Positions 35,101-45,088 of a stretch of DNA of 64,000 bases are shown here, piece by piece. The stretch is from Azorhizobium sp943371865 (lineage in GTDB: Bacteria; Pseudomonadota; Alphaproteobacteria; Rhizobiales; Xanthobacteraceae). The DNA is taken from NCBI RefSeq assembly GCF_943371865.1, contig NZ_CALRWL010000027.1, forward strand, positions 1 through 64,000. The letters are read 5' to 3'. The notes beneath the pieces were generated by a model. The model was given only the letters and a program-made list of their open reading frames with translations. It was not told where the DNA came from and ran no database searches. The translations under genes and the position numbers were made by a program. How positions within the stretch are numbered: the stretch's first letter is position 1; each line of letters opens with the position of its first letter.

Positions 35101-36336
35101 GCCCAGAGCCTTGCGGCCGCCCAGCCGGTGCAGGTGGAGGAGGCCAAGGGCGAGGTCCCGCTGTCGCCCATGCAGCGGTATTATTTCAGTTGGGCCACGG
35201 CGCGGCCGCAGCAGTTCAACTGTTCGGCGGTGTTCCGCTGCGCGCTGGAGCCGGAGACGCTGAAGACGGCGCTGACGAAGCTGGTGGCGCACCACGATGC
35301 GCTGCGGCTGCGGTTCCAGGACGGGCGGCAATTCTATGCGGAGACCGGACTGGAGGTGCCGCTGGAGTGCGCCGATGTCCCGCTGGCCGAGGTGGGCACG
35401 CGGGCGGCGCAGATGCAGGAGACCCTGGACATCGCCCACGGGCCGATCATGCGCGCCGCTCTGTTCACCACCGAAGAGGGCCAGCGCCTGGTGCTGATCT
35501 GCCACCATCTGGTGACCGACGGCCTGTCCTGGGGGGCGCTGGTGACGGATTTGCAGCAGGCTTATCTGGGCAAGGCGCTGGCCCCCGCGGGCGGCACCTA
35601 CAAGTCCTGGGTGGAGGGGCTGATGCGCTTCGCCGCCACCCCCGAGGCCGAGGCGCAACTGCCCTATTGGCTGGACCAGCAGGCACCGACATTCCCGCCC
35701 GACAGCGACCAGCCCGGCGCCCGGCAGCGGGACATCGTCACCCTGGAAAGCCTGATGCTGGAGGAGGCGCCCAACCATCCCTATGAGCGGGTGGCGGCGG
35801 CGCTGGTGGAGGCCTCCGGCGAGGCGCGCCTGATGCTGCATGTGGTCGGCCACGGGCGCGAGCCGGTGGTGGCGGGGGTGGATCCCACCCGCCTGTGCGG
35901 CTGGTTCACCACCCATACGCCTTTGGTGCTGGCGGGCGGCCTGCAAGAGGTGGCCGGGCAGCTGCACGCCATGCCGCAGCACGGCATCGCCCATGGGGCC
36001 TTGCGCGCCTACCATCCGCGCGGCGCCGAGCTGGCGGTCCAGGATCAGGTGAAGATCCTCTATAATTTCTTCGGCGAGACCTGGGACAGCAGCTTCCACG
36101 GCGCGGTGTTCGACCAGCCGGAAGAGAATTTGCTCTATCTCAAGAACCACTGCTTCGCGGATAATCCGGCGGATTTCCGGCTCTATCTGGTGGCGATCAT
36201 TCATGACGGCAAGCTGATGATCCGCTTCCAATATTCCTCCCTCAACTACCAGGAGGCGACGATCCGCGCCTTGGCGGATCGGATGCGCGCGAGCTTGCAG
36301 GCCCATGTGCATGAGCCGATCGACAGCCGGGCATGA
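32131..36336 (+). CDS. single-module non-ribosomal peptide synthetase, C-A-T-E
   Basis: A 1401-residue modular synthetase that activates one amino acid, condenses it with a donor and probably epimerises it. Domains: condensation (about 5-430) with SHMVLDGG, so active-site His121 and Asp125 are kept but the first His of HHxxxDG is Ser; adenylation (about 430-910) with FTSGSTGKPKG at 569-579, SDFAFDLSVYDIFG, YYTGDLGRWLPDGQVEFLGR and NGKVDRKALPRP at 900; carrier domain with GGDSL, phosphopantetheine Ser959; and a C-terminal condensation-fold domain (about 1005-1395) with HHLVTDGLSW at 1125-1134 and NFFGETWDSSF, the layout of an epimerisation domain. No thioesterase. The start has CAGGAA upstream. 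The stop overlaps the exporter gene. Confidence 0.9.
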   Translation: MDVATAAIPLAVVTQRIWLECKRSPDSSAYFVPFVYRLNPGVDLDRLEQALRETVQAHPALRSVIREVDGMPYQVVLETPAQVLEVSDSWEWAITRPFDTENGPLFRFVLCGDIFVINGSHMVLDGGSITLLLEEVGARYNGQSVPEPGPGPAAWGAHERDYLDSADHEADRAYWAQALAQSDFHTGLPTRRVSYQGERDGNLYFSLRLPDMKVSPFVTTLALIQALIHRYTEQEMVAVLYPTDLRGADFARSMGSFVNSLIATASFTPHLTFAQLVQQVQEQRRATRAHDRLSFQEVIAGLRKARPSDAIQLPNVSVSWAKPLWPFALGTPLPLESVDCQTDLLFLAFAEGDRLDVRLHYSAKQFTRAFIEELAAHLALLAEQVVAHPDTPLSKLMLASPAEVQRIETEWTLPPAPRTDLQLLHDAFSDWAERQPDAPALLMRERVLSYGEMERLTNRIAHRLRRDGIKPNMLVGVMMEKGWEQAVACMAILKAGGGYLPINAAWPTDRMDSVIEQGEVTIVLSQQRVMDRLGRPGLAVDDPAVWADEPDTRLASVNDIKDICYVLFTSGSTGKPKGVTLTHFSVMNTLRNANAEHGVGPGDKSIQLSDFAFDLSVYDIFGMLVAGAGVVVPDEDRHLEPLHWVELVRQHSATMWTSVPMYVDMWVQSGEALPSMRVFMMGGDKIPTDLPERMRPLSPHAVIWSVGGPTETSIISNWYRIGAVDPIWTTIPYGRAMPNQKMFVLDSGLNHCPPFMPGRIFMGGVCLARGYWKDQEKTDAAFITYPATGERIYYTGDLGRWLPDGQVEFLGRADFQVKVNGFRVELGEIEGAIQSLPGVRAALVDGQDQPNNKGKFLVAYVVSDAPLDAAQMRAALQDLLPYYMIPRVFVPLEQIPLSANGKVDRKALPRPDVAQMPGALPYTAPRTETETALVDIWQAVLKHEPIGIHDNFYALGGDSLLSVQLGIKAREAGLPFDPTALQRTPTIAELAQSLAAAQPVQVEEAKGEVPLSPMQRYYFSWATARPQQFNCSAVFRCALEPETLKTALTKLVAHHDALRLRFQDGRQFYAETGLEVPLECADVPLAEVGTRAAQMQETLDIAHGPIMRAALFTTEEGQRLVLICHHLVTDGLSWGALVTDLQQAYLGKALAPAGGTYKSWVEGLMRFAATPEAEAQLPYWLDQQAPTFPPDSDQPGARQRDIVTLESLMLEEAPNHPYERVAAALVEASGEARLMLHVVGHGREPVVAGVDPTRLCGWFTTHTPLVLAGGLQEVAGQLHAMPQHGIAHGALRAYHPRGAELAVQDQVKILYNFFGETWDSSFHGAVFDQPEENLLYLKNHCFADNPADFRLYLVAIIHDGKLMIRFQYSSLNYQEATIRALADRMRASLQAHVHEPIDSRA

Positions 36337-37538
36337 TCGCGCTCTTCCTGTTGATCCTGGTGGATTCCATCAGTGCCACCGTCATCATCCCGCTGCTCGG
36401 CCCGCTGCTGATCGACCCCGCCACGGCGGTGTTTTTGCCCGATGCGTCGCTGCCTTTGCGCAACTTCGTCAGCGGGCTGCTGGTGGCGGTCTATGTGTTC
36501 CTGATGATGTATATGGCCCCGGTTCTGGGGCGGCTGTCGGACCAGTGGGGCCGCCGGCCGGTGCTCATTCTGTGCGGCACCGGCGTGCTGCTGGGCAATC
36601 TGTTCGCCGGGCTGGCGATCGATCTGCATCTGCTGCCGCTCTTGTTCCTGGGGCGGCTGATCGGCGGCGCCACCGCCGCCGCCCAGGCCACAGCGCAGGC
36701 GGCGCTGATCGACACCGGCAGCAACAAGGCCCGGCTGCTGAGCTACAGCATGCTGTTCTCCTCGCTGGGCTTCGTGCTGGGGCCGGTGGTGGCCTCCACC
36801 CTCTCCACCATTTCGTTTTCGGCGCCGCTGCATCTGTGCACGCTGCTGACCCTGGTCGCTCTGGCGCTGCTGCTGACCGGCTACCGCGAGGCGCCCAAGC
36901 CGGACCGGCGGATCGATTGGTCCACCATCTCCATCTGGGAGGGCGTGCGCTGCTTTCGCGATGCGGCGGGGGACAAAGCGGTGCGCGCCATCCTCAGCTG
37001 CTTCGTGCTGATGCAGGTGGCGTGGGGCAGCTTCTTTGTGTTCATCTCGGTCTATCTGATGGCGGCCCCGAACCTGCACCTGAGCCTGACGCAGGTGGGG
37101 CTGTTCATGTCGATCCTGGGCATCGGCTTCTGCATTTCCAACGGGCTGGTGCAGCCGGCGCTGTCGGAGCGGTTCGCCATGCGCCCCCTGGCGGTGGCAG
37201 GCCTTGGGCTGAATGCGGCGATGATGGTGGTCTGCCTCATCGTCGGCTCGGCCTATCAGGCCTATGCGGCGGCGCTGATTGCCGGCATCACCATCAACAT
37301 CGCCTATCCCTCCATCGTCACCTTGCTGTCGGACCGGGTGACGCCAGAGCGGCAGGGCTGGATCCTGGGCATGGTGGGCTCCGGCGCCGCCTTGGGGTGG
37401 GGCATCTCCTCCCTCGTCTCCGGTGCGCTGGGCGGACTGGGGCAGGCGCTGCCGGTGGTGCTGGCCGCCGTGCTGATGGCCGCCGCCGCGCTGGCCATGA
37501 CCGTGGCCGGCCGGGTGAAAGGCGCGGCGGCGGACTGA
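36333..37538 (+). CDS. MFS exporter
   Basis: A 401-residue inner-membrane transporter with about 12 helices. The major facilitator motif after helix 2 reads GRLSDQWGRRPVL, as in TetA/Bcr-like drug exporters; IGGATAAAQATAQAALIDTG and SSLGFVLGPVVAS fit helices 4-5. Its ATG overlaps the NRPS stop by four bases, so it is translationally coupled and very likely exports the NRPS product or a precursor. Confidence 0.87.
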   Translation: MIALFLLILVDSISATVIIPLLGPLLIDPATAVFLPDASLPLRNFVSGLLVAVYVFLMMYMAPVLGRLSDQWGRRPVLILCGTGVLLGNLFAGLAIDLHLLPLLFLGRLIGGATAAAQATAQAALIDTGSNKARLLSYSMLFSSLGFVLGPVVASTLSTISFSAPLHLCTLLTLVALALLLTGYREAPKPDRRIDWSTISIWEGVRCFRDAAGDKAVRAILSCFVLMQVAWGSFFVFISVYLMAAPNLHLSLTQVGLFMSILGIGFCISNGLVQPALSERFAMRPLAVAGLGLNAAMMVVCLIVGSAYQAYAAALIAGITINIAYPSIVTLLSDRVTPERQGWILGMVGSGAALGWGISSLVSGALGGLGQALPVVLAAVLMAAAALAMTVAGRVKGAAAD

Positions 37539-37563
37539 TCGAACTCAGGCCAGCCGGAGGGCC

Positions 37564-38757
37564 TTAGATGAGGCCGAGATCGCGGGGCTGGACCGATGCG
37601 AACACGCGGTTCAACTGCCGCTGGTCGAGGCCATAGAGCTTCTGCAACAGCCCGCCCAGCGCCGCGCGATAGTCGGTGAGCACGGGATAGTCGCGGTTCT
37701 GAAACAGATGCGCCTGGTCCACCACCACCTGCTCGCCCACCATGCGGCCGCCGCGAATGCCGCCGCCCAGAACCCAATAGACGCTGCCGTGGCCGTGGTC
37801 GGTGCCCTTGTTGCCATTCTCGCGGAAGGTGCGGCCGAACTCCGACAGCACCACCACCACGGTGTCGTTCCATTTGGGGCCGATCTCTTCGGCAAAGCCG
37901 GCGATGCCGCGCCCCAGCTCGGTCAGGCGATCGGCGAGATAGCCGGTGGCGGCGCCCTGGTTGACGTGGGTATCCCAGCCGCCCACATCCACGAAGCCGA
38001 GGTTGAACTGGTCGCGCATCAAGCGGCCGATCCGCCGCGCCGACAGCTCGAACCCCTTGGGCGACGCCGCGCCGCGGCTGGCCTCGGCCATGTGCGCGGT
38101 GATCGCCTGATAAACATCGTCCCGCACCCGGAAGCCCTCGGCCACGGCGCTCTCCAGCGGGCGGCCCTTGTACATGGAGGCGATCAGCCGGGCCTGGCGG
38201 TCATCGATGCCCGGCTTGCCCACGCTGTTGATGGCGATGTTGGGCACCGGATCACCGCCCTGGAAGGTGAGGGGCATCTGGTCGGTGAAGGCGATGGGCC
38301 GCACCTGGGTCAGCACGCCCGCCAATCGCGCCATGAAGCCGGAGCGATAGTCGCGGCTCCCGTTGATAGTCTGGCCCAGCTCGATGGTGTCCTGGGTCTC
38401 GAAATGACTCCGCGTGAGGTCGTCGGTGCCGGCGAACGGGATGAACGCCGCCTGGCCGCGCTGGAACAGCGGGTAAATGGTGTCCTTGAGCGCGGGATGC
38501 AGGCCCCACTGGGCATCCAGCGACAAAGCCGAGTTCGGCGCCGCGGCATCGGGGCGGGCGATCGCCAGGGTGGGGCGCGCGTCATAATAGAATTGGCTGC
38601 CCACCGGGATCACCACATTGGCCGCGTCATAGGCGCCGCGCAGGAACACCACCAGCAAGGTCGCATCCGCCTTGGGCGCGGCCCACACCCGCCCCGCCAG
38701 CGTCAGGGGCGCAAGGGCCGCAAGGCCGCGGACGACATCACGCCGGCTGATGGACAT
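37564..38757 (-). CDS. DUF1501 family protein, Tat-exported
   Basis: 397 residues with a twin-arginine signal peptide (SRRDVVRGLAALAPLTLAGRVWA), so it is exported folded. The mature part has VVFLRGAYDAANVVIPV, DVGGWDTHVNQGAATGYLADRLTEL and VVVLSEFGRTFRENGNKGTDHGHG, hallmarks of DUF1501, a sulfatase/phosphatase-like fold. It follows the DUF1800 gene by 24 bases; the two families nearly always occur together. Enzymatic role not established. Confidence 0.85.
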   Translation of the reverse strand: MSISRRDVVRGLAALAPLTLAGRVWAAPKADATLLVVFLRGAYDAANVVIPVGSQFYYDARPTLAIARPDAAAPNSALSLDAQWGLHPALKDTIYPLFQRGQAAFIPFAGTDDLTRSHFETQDTIELGQTINGSRDYRSGFMARLAGVLTQVRPIAFTDQMPLTFQGGDPVPNIAINSVGKPGIDDRQARLIASMYKGRPLESAVAEGFRVRDDVYQAITAHMAEASRGAASPKGFELSARRIGRLMRDQFNLGFVDVGGWDTHVNQGAATGYLADRLTELGRGIAGFAEEIGPKWNDTVVVVLSEFGRTFRENGNKGTDHGHGSVYWVLGGGIRGGRMVGEQVVVDQAHLFQNRDYPVLTDYRAALGGLLQKLYGLDQRQLNRVFASVQPRDLGLI

Positions 38758-38781
38758 GGGCGCCTCCTGGTGCGAGCGGGT

Positions 38782-40314
38782 TCACTGCATGAAGTCCGGT
38801 GAGGACAGGAACAAGGTGTTCCACTCCTGCGGCGAGATGGCCTGCTCCAGCGCCTGCCGGGTGGGCTCCGACAGCTTCAGCTGCAGGCTGGAGAAATAGA
38901 GGCTGTTCTGCAGCAGCGGAAAGGCGGGCTGATCGGTGGCGTCGGGCTCCGCCGGCTTGAACAGGCCGGAACTATTGCTGCCGATCTGCCGCGCGATCTC
39001 GAACCGCGTGGTCATCTGCCCGGAGGCATTCCAGGCGGACGAGACCAAAGGATAGCCATCCGGCGTCTGGTGATTATAGAGGCCTTCTCCCAGCCGGTTG
39101 AGCCAGTTCTGGATCGGGGCGGTATTGGCGATCACCTTGCTGTCATAGGCGAGGCGCACGGCGGAGAGGATATAGCGCACCGGATCCTTGAAGCGGGTGC
39201 CGAGCGATGCGGTGAAGTCCGGGGCATGCACCAGGGTGTCGAGCACGGCGGCCATGTCGCCGTCGGTGCGCAGGAAGGTCTGCGCCATCTGCTCCACCAG
39301 CGCGGGCGGGGGATCATCGGCGACGAAAGAGAGCGCGATCTGCCGGGCGATGTGCCGGGCGGTCGCGGGCTGGCGCGCCAGGATGTCCAGCGCTTCCTCC
39401 ACTTCCGCGAAGCCTTGGCCCTTGATGGTGTGGCCCAGGAACGTCTTGTCGCCGAAGTCGTGGCGCGCGGGATTGAAGGTGAACAGGCCGTCGCGCACCA
39501 GCAGCGGCTGCCACTCCGGCTTCAGCTTGGGCGGCTCCGGCTTGGGATCGATGCCGACCCCGGTGAGGATGCGGGCCAGCTCCTCCACGTCCTTTTGCGT
39601 ATAGCCGGAGCCGACGCCCATGGTGTGCAGCTCCATGATCTCGCGGGCATAGTTCTCATTGATGTGACCGACCGCATTGTCCACATTGTCCAGATACCGC
39701 AGCATGGCGGGATGGCGCAGGGTGGCGCCCAGCAGATCGCGGAACCGCCCGAGCGCGTACGGGCGGATGGCCTTGCTTTCATAGTCCCCCACCAGGGCCC
39801 GCAGATTGCCCTTATATTGGTGAACGTTGAAATGGTTGAACCAGAACCAGGTCATGCGCTCGCGCAATTGATCCGGCGCATAGAGCGCCCGCAGGATGCT
39901 GGCGCTGGCCGCCTGCCGGGCCAGAGCGTTCATCGCGTCCTGAAACGCCTTCTGCGCGGCCATTTTTTCCGCCGGATCGGCGATCTGGTTGGCCGCTTTC
40001 GCTCCGGCCTCGAATTGGGCCGCAAGCACCGTTGCGGATGTTCCGGTGATCGGGAGCGCATCGATCTGCTTCTGCGCCGCTTCGGGCAGAAGATCCGCCT
40101 TGGGGTGCAGCTGGCCTTGCAGCCACGCCTCGCGCCCGAGGGTGCGGAAGGCCGCCATGGTGGAGGCATTGGCGCCCCAGGTCAGGGCATCCACCAGCAG
40201 GACGTCGCGAAGCTCCTGCGGCGCGACGGGCGCCGACGCACTGGCGGACCGCGCTGGGGAGGCGGATGCCGCCACCAGGATCATCACAAACGCCATGACC
40301 GAACGACATGCCAT
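38782..40314 (-). CDS. DUF1800 family protein, exported
   Basis: 510 residues with a Sec signal peptide (MAFVMILVAASASPARSASA). The body shows RERMTWFWFNHFNVH, NVDNAVGHINENYAREIMELHTMGVGSGYTQKDVEELARILTGVGI and PARHDFGDKTFLGHTIKGQG, all characteristic of DUF1800, an alpha-helical periplasmic family of unknown activity. First gene of a two-gene unit with the DUF1501 protein. The 221-base gap before the next gene contains no visible gene. Confidence 0.85.
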   Translation of the reverse strand: MACRSVMAFVMILVAASASPARSASASAPVAPQELRDVLLVDALTWGANASTMAAFRTLGREAWLQGQLHPKADLLPEAAQKQIDALPITGTSATVLAAQFEAGAKAANQIADPAEKMAAQKAFQDAMNALARQAASASILRALYAPDQLRERMTWFWFNHFNVHQYKGNLRALVGDYESKAIRPYALGRFRDLLGATLRHPAMLRYLDNVDNAVGHINENYAREIMELHTMGVGSGYTQKDVEELARILTGVGIDPKPEPPKLKPEWQPLLVRDGLFTFNPARHDFGDKTFLGHTIKGQGFAEVEEALDILARQPATARHIARQIALSFVADDPPPALVEQMAQTFLRTDGDMAAVLDTLVHAPDFTASLGTRFKDPVRYILSAVRLAYDSKVIANTAPIQNWLNRLGEGLYNHQTPDGYPLVSSAWNASGQMTTRFEIARQIGSNSSGLFKPAEPDATDQPAFPLLQNSLYFSSLQLKLSEPTRQALEQAISPQEWNTLFLSSPDFMQ

Positions 40315-40535
40315 GCGGTGCCTCCTTCGGACGCCGCAAGACTGGCGCCCGAAAAGTGGAAGCAGTGAGGCTGAATCCCACGCCTTCGGCCATCGTATCG
40401 GCTCAGATCTTCGCCCTGAAGATCAAAAATATACGATGGACGGCCTCATGATACCTTGATGTCATGTCTGCCGTAGGTCGGGCGTCATGCGTCTAACCTT
40501 GGGTCATGGCTGGGCGCGTGCCCGTGCCGCCAGCC

Positions 40536-41945
40536 CTATGCGGTTTGCCCGCGCCCCGCCGCGCCGGCCGCGCGCCCGGCGATCCGCCCCAGCGCCACCG
40601 CCATGAGCAGCCCATTGCCGGAGAGATAGCCGCCCGCCTGGGCGCCGGAGACGCCGCAGGCGGCCCCGCCGGCGGCGAACACATTGGGGAAAGCCGTGCC
40701 GTCCGGTGCCAGAACGCGGGCCTCCTGATCCACCACCAGGCCGCCCTGGGTATGAAACAGGGCGCCGGTCACCTTCACCGCCAGGAAGGGGCCGGCGAGG
40801 TCGGCGGAGGCGGAAAAATCGCGGCCGAAGGCATCGGTGGCGGTGCCGGCCTTGCAGGCGGCGACCGCCGCCATGGTCGCGGCCAGCGCGTCAGGCGGGA
40901 CGCTGATGCGGGTGGCGAGCTGGGGCCAATCCGCAGCCGAGACGATGGCGCCGCCCGCTTCCGCCTGGCGGAAATCCTCGAACTGCCGGGCGATGGCGGC
41001 GATACGGCCGTCGAACAGGGTCCAGGCGATGCCGTCCGGCTGGCGCAACACCTCGGCGGCCTGCTCGGAATAGCCGCGCGCCTCGTTGCTGAAGCGCTGG
41101 CCCAGGGCATTCACCTGCACCCCGCCTTCAGTGATGGTGGCCCAGGTGATGAGGATGCCGGCGGGATGGGCCACCGAGCCATGGCCCTGGTGGCCGGACA
41201 GATGCCGCGCCGCCGCCCCGAGGTGCTCGCCCCAGATCAAGGCATCGCCCTGGTTGCCGGGATGGCCGAAATAGAGCGCCGTGGCCAGGGAGGGGATGTG
41301 CTGCGCCACCAGGTCTTTGTTGCCGCCATAGCCGTTGCAGGCCAGGATCAGCTGGTCGCAGCCCGCCTCCTCGACGGTGCCGTCGGGCCGGGTGAAGGCG
41401 AGGCCGATGATGCGGTCGGCCGCGTCGGTATACAGGGTGGTCACAAGCGCATCGCACAGGATGGGGATCTCGGCCCGCTCCACCGCGCCGCGCAGGGCAT
41501 CGATCAGTTCCTCGCCCGATCGGGTGGGCAGGCCGTGCATGCGCCGGGCGCTATGCCCCGGATAGCTGAAATCGGTGATCACCGAGACCGGCAGGCCATA
41601 GGCCTCTGCCAGCCATTCCAGCGCCGGCCCGGCCTCTTGCGTCACCCGGGCGACGATCGCGCCATCGGGCTCGCCATGGGCCTTGGCCATGATGTCGCCG
41701 GCGAAGGTTGCCGGATCATCGGCAATGCCTGCCGCCGCCTGCCAGCGGGTGCCGGCGGCGGGAATGAGGCCCGCCGACAAAGCGGTGGAGCCGCGCGGCA
41801 GCGCATCGCGCTCCAGCACGAGGACCTCCGCGCCGGCCTCGTGCGCCGCCAGCGCCGCGATGAGGCCGGCCGCGCCGGCGCCGATGATGGCGACCGAGAC
41901 CTGGAACTCGAATGTCTTGCCGGGATGGCGGACGACGCTGCTCAT
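40536..41945 (-). CDS. FAD-dependent oxidoreductase (fumarate reductase / ketosteroid-dehydrogenase-like)
   Basis: A 469-residue flavoprotein. N-terminal FAD site VAIIGAGAAGLIAALAAHEAGAEVLVLERD, then GSTALSAGLIPAAGTRWQ; the C-terminal GALFHTQGGLVVDQEARVLAPDG and GVSGAQAGGYLSGNGLLMAVALGRIAG close the FAD domain as in soluble fumarate reductases, tricarballylate dehydrogenase and KsdD. The family adds or removes two hydrogens at a C-C bond next to a carbonyl or carboxylate. It is divergent from the leuCD-like operon with a 141-base shared gap, so I infer it acts in the same pathway. No heme or transmembrane domain. Confidence 0.8.
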   Translation of the reverse strand: MSSVVRHPGKTFEFQVSVAIIGAGAAGLIAALAAHEAGAEVLVLERDALPRGSTALSAGLIPAAGTRWQAAAGIADDPATFAGDIMAKAHGEPDGAIVARVTQEAGPALEWLAEAYGLPVSVITDFSYPGHSARRMHGLPTRSGEELIDALRGAVERAEIPILCDALVTTLYTDAADRIIGLAFTRPDGTVEEAGCDQLILACNGYGGNKDLVAQHIPSLATALYFGHPGNQGDALIWGEHLGAAARHLSGHQGHGSVAHPAGILITWATITEGGVQVNALGQRFSNEARGYSEQAAEVLRQPDGIAWTLFDGRIAAIARQFEDFRQAEAGGAIVSAADWPQLATRISVPPDALAATMAAVAACKAGTATDAFGRDFSASADLAGPFLAVKVTGALFHTQGGLVVDQEARVLAPDGTAFPNVFAAGGAACGVSGAQAGGYLSGNGLLMAVALGRIAGRAAGAAGRGQTA

Positions 41946-42086
41946 GGACGGGCACCCTGCGCAGGGAAAGGGAGGAAGCTGTACGGTGGGCAGACAATAA
42001 TTTGTATTAGATTTAAAACAAGGTTTGCCAGCGGCGGGCGTTCACCCTTAATCTCGCCGCGGAACGAAGAGGGAGGGGACACCCGC
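41946..42086. promoter_or_regulatory. divergent promoter of the 40.5-56.7 kb catabolic locus
   Basis: An AT-rich core at 41990-42025 includes ACAATAATTTGT (41994-42005), an inverted repeat ACAA-N4-TTGT, and TTGT...ACAA spaced around TATTAGATTTAAA. GGGAGGGG before 42087 is the ribosome site of the leuC-like gene. Likely controls both directions. Confidence 0.4.
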
Positions 42087-43507
<1,421 letters not shown>

Positions 43508-43508
<1 letters not shown>

Positions 43509-44125
43509 TGCAGCCGTTCAAGGATCTCACCGCCATCGGCTGCCCCTTGCCCCTGAGCGGGGTGGACACCGACCAGCTCATCCCCGCCCGCTTCATGAAG
43601 CGCTCCCGCGCCGAGGGCTATGGCGGCTATCTGCTGCACGATCTGCGCTTTGACGAGAGCGGCGTCGTGCGTCCCGATTCGGTGCTGGATGCCCCGGCCT
43701 ACAGGGGCGCGCAGGTGCTGGTGGCGCGGCGCAATTTCGGCAGCGGATCGTCGCGCGAAGCGGCGGTCTATGCGCTGGTGGATTTCGGCATCCGCTGCGT
43801 GGTGGCGCCCAGCTTCGGCGACATCTTCGCCTCCAATGCGGTGAATAACGGCCTGCTGCCGGCGCGTGTGTCCGAGGCGGACGGCGAGGCGCTGTTGGCG
43901 GCGCTGGAGACGTCCTCGGCGCAGATCCGAGTGGATCTGGAGGCCGAGATGATCCGCATCGGCAATCTCAGCGTGCCGTTCCAGGTGGACCCGGTCTGGC
44001 GCACCAAATTGCTCAATGGCTGGGACGATATGGACCTCACCGCCAGCTATGGGCGCGCCATCGAGGCCTTCGTCGGCGCCGATCAGGCCCGCCGGCCGTG
44101 GATGGCGCCGCGCGCGCCGCGATAA
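43508..44125 (+). CDS. LeuD-family aconitase-type (de)hydratase, small subunit
   Basis: 205 residues, the usual length of bacterial LeuD. It supplies the swivelling substrate-binding domain: GVDTDQLIPARFMKR, the oxyanion/serine loop NFGSGSSREAAVYAL and FASNAVNNGLLPARV. Its ATG shares a base with the large-subunit stop, so the two chains are made in a fixed ratio. Confidence 0.87.
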
Positions 44126-44151
44126 AACCGTGTCGGACCCTCAGCGCTGCC

Positions 44152-44211
44152 TTGACAACGGACAGCGCTATGGCATCACTAGGACAGATAGCTGTCTTAT
44201 AAAAAAGACAG
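44152..44211 (+). promoter_or_regulatory. internal promoter and repeated GntR half-sites
   Basis: A -35-like TTGACA at 44152 is followed by four copies of the half-site GACAG or its complement: 44161, 44183, CTGTC at 44192 and 44207. The second and third form GACAG-N4-CTGTC; the third and fourth form CTGTCTT-N6-GACAG around a TATAAAAAA core. A matching -10 is weak. This lies 35 bases before the gntR gene, so it is probably its own autoregulatory operator. Confidence 0.55.
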
Positions 44212-44245
44212 CCTCTCGCCCCCGAGAGACAGGAGCCGCCGCGCT

Positions 44246-45088
44246 ATGTCGAGCGTCGAACCGCTGAAGGCCCGCCGGCTCTATCTGCTGCTGCGCGACC
44301 GCATCCTCAGCGGCGATGCCGGCCCCGACAGCCGCCTGCCCAGCGAGCCGGCGCTGGCGGTGGAGTACGGCATCTCCCGCGTCACCGTGCGCCGGGCGCT
44401 GGATGAACTGGCGCGCGAGGGGTTGATCGAGCGCAAGCCGGGCTCCGGCACCTTCGTCAGCAGCAAGGCCGCCAGCGTGCCGGTGGTGGCGGATTTCTCC
44501 AATGTGCTGACCCATCTGGTGGAGATGGGCCGGCGCACCGCGGTGCGGCTGCTCTCCTTCGGCTATCTGGCACCCACCGCCACGCTGGCGGAAGAGCTGA
44601 AGCTGGAGCCGGGCGAGCGGGTGCAGCGCTCGGTGCGCGTGCGCCTCATCGACGGCGCGCCCTTCTCGTACCTCGTCACCCATGTGCCGGAGCGCATCGG
44701 CATTTCCTATTCGGAGGCGGATCTGGCCTCCACGCCGCTGCTGGAACTGCTGGAGCGCTCGGGCCTGGTGGCCGAGCGGGCGCGCCAGACCATCGGCGCG
44801 GCCCTGGCGGGGCCGGAGGTGGCCGGCGCGCTCGATCTGGAAATCGGCGCCGCGCTGCTGTCCATGACCCGCATCGTCTATGAGCCGTCGGGGCGGGGGA
44901 TCGAGCATCTCCAGGCGCTCTACCGGCCGGACCGCTATTCCCTGAACATGGACCTGCTGCGCACCGGCGCCGATGGCGCCCGGCGCTGGGCGCCGGTGGA
45001 AGGTTCGCGGGCCATGGAGGCCCCCCTGGTTACCAATCAAAAAAGACGCCCGAAACGGGTCGCACCTCAGAGGAGAACAGCAAGATGA
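44246..45088 (+). CDS. GntR-family regulator, HutC subfamily
   Basis: 280 residues. The N-terminal winged helix (about 8-75) reads YLLLRDRILSGDAGPDSRLPSEPALAVEYGISRVTVRRALDELAREGLIERKPGSGTFV; a UTRA effector domain follows (about 95-240) with LKLEPGERVQRSVRVRLIDGAPFSYLVTHVP and YRPDRYSLNMDL. It sits inside the catabolic operon between leuD-like and transporter genes and overlaps the binding-protein start by four bases. HutC repressors usually sense a pathway intermediate. Confidence 0.87.
   Translation: MSSVEPLKARRLYLLLRDRILSGDAGPDSRLPSEPALAVEYGISRVTVRRALDELAREGLIERKPGSGTFVSSKAASVPVVADFSNVLTHLVEMGRRTAVRLLSFGYLAPTATLAEELKLEPGERVQRSVRVRLIDGAPFSYLVTHVPERIGISYSEADLASTPLLELLERSGLVAERARQTIGAALAGPEVAGALDLEIGAALLSMTRIVYEPSGRGIEHLQALYRPDRYSLNMDLLRTGADGARRWAPVEGSRAMEAPLVTNQKRRPKRVAPQRRTAR

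Noticed and set aside
32389..36312. A very long open frame (about 1300 codons) on the strand opposite the NRPS gene
   Set aside because: It is the antisense shadow of a conserved multidomain protein; its translation is His/Gly/Arg-rich with no motifs. High-GC codon bias leaves such frames open.
40506..42086. 1.6-kb upstream extension of the leuC-like frame
   Set aside because: Antisense to the flavoprotein gene and its promoter; LeuC homology begins only after the ATG at 42087.
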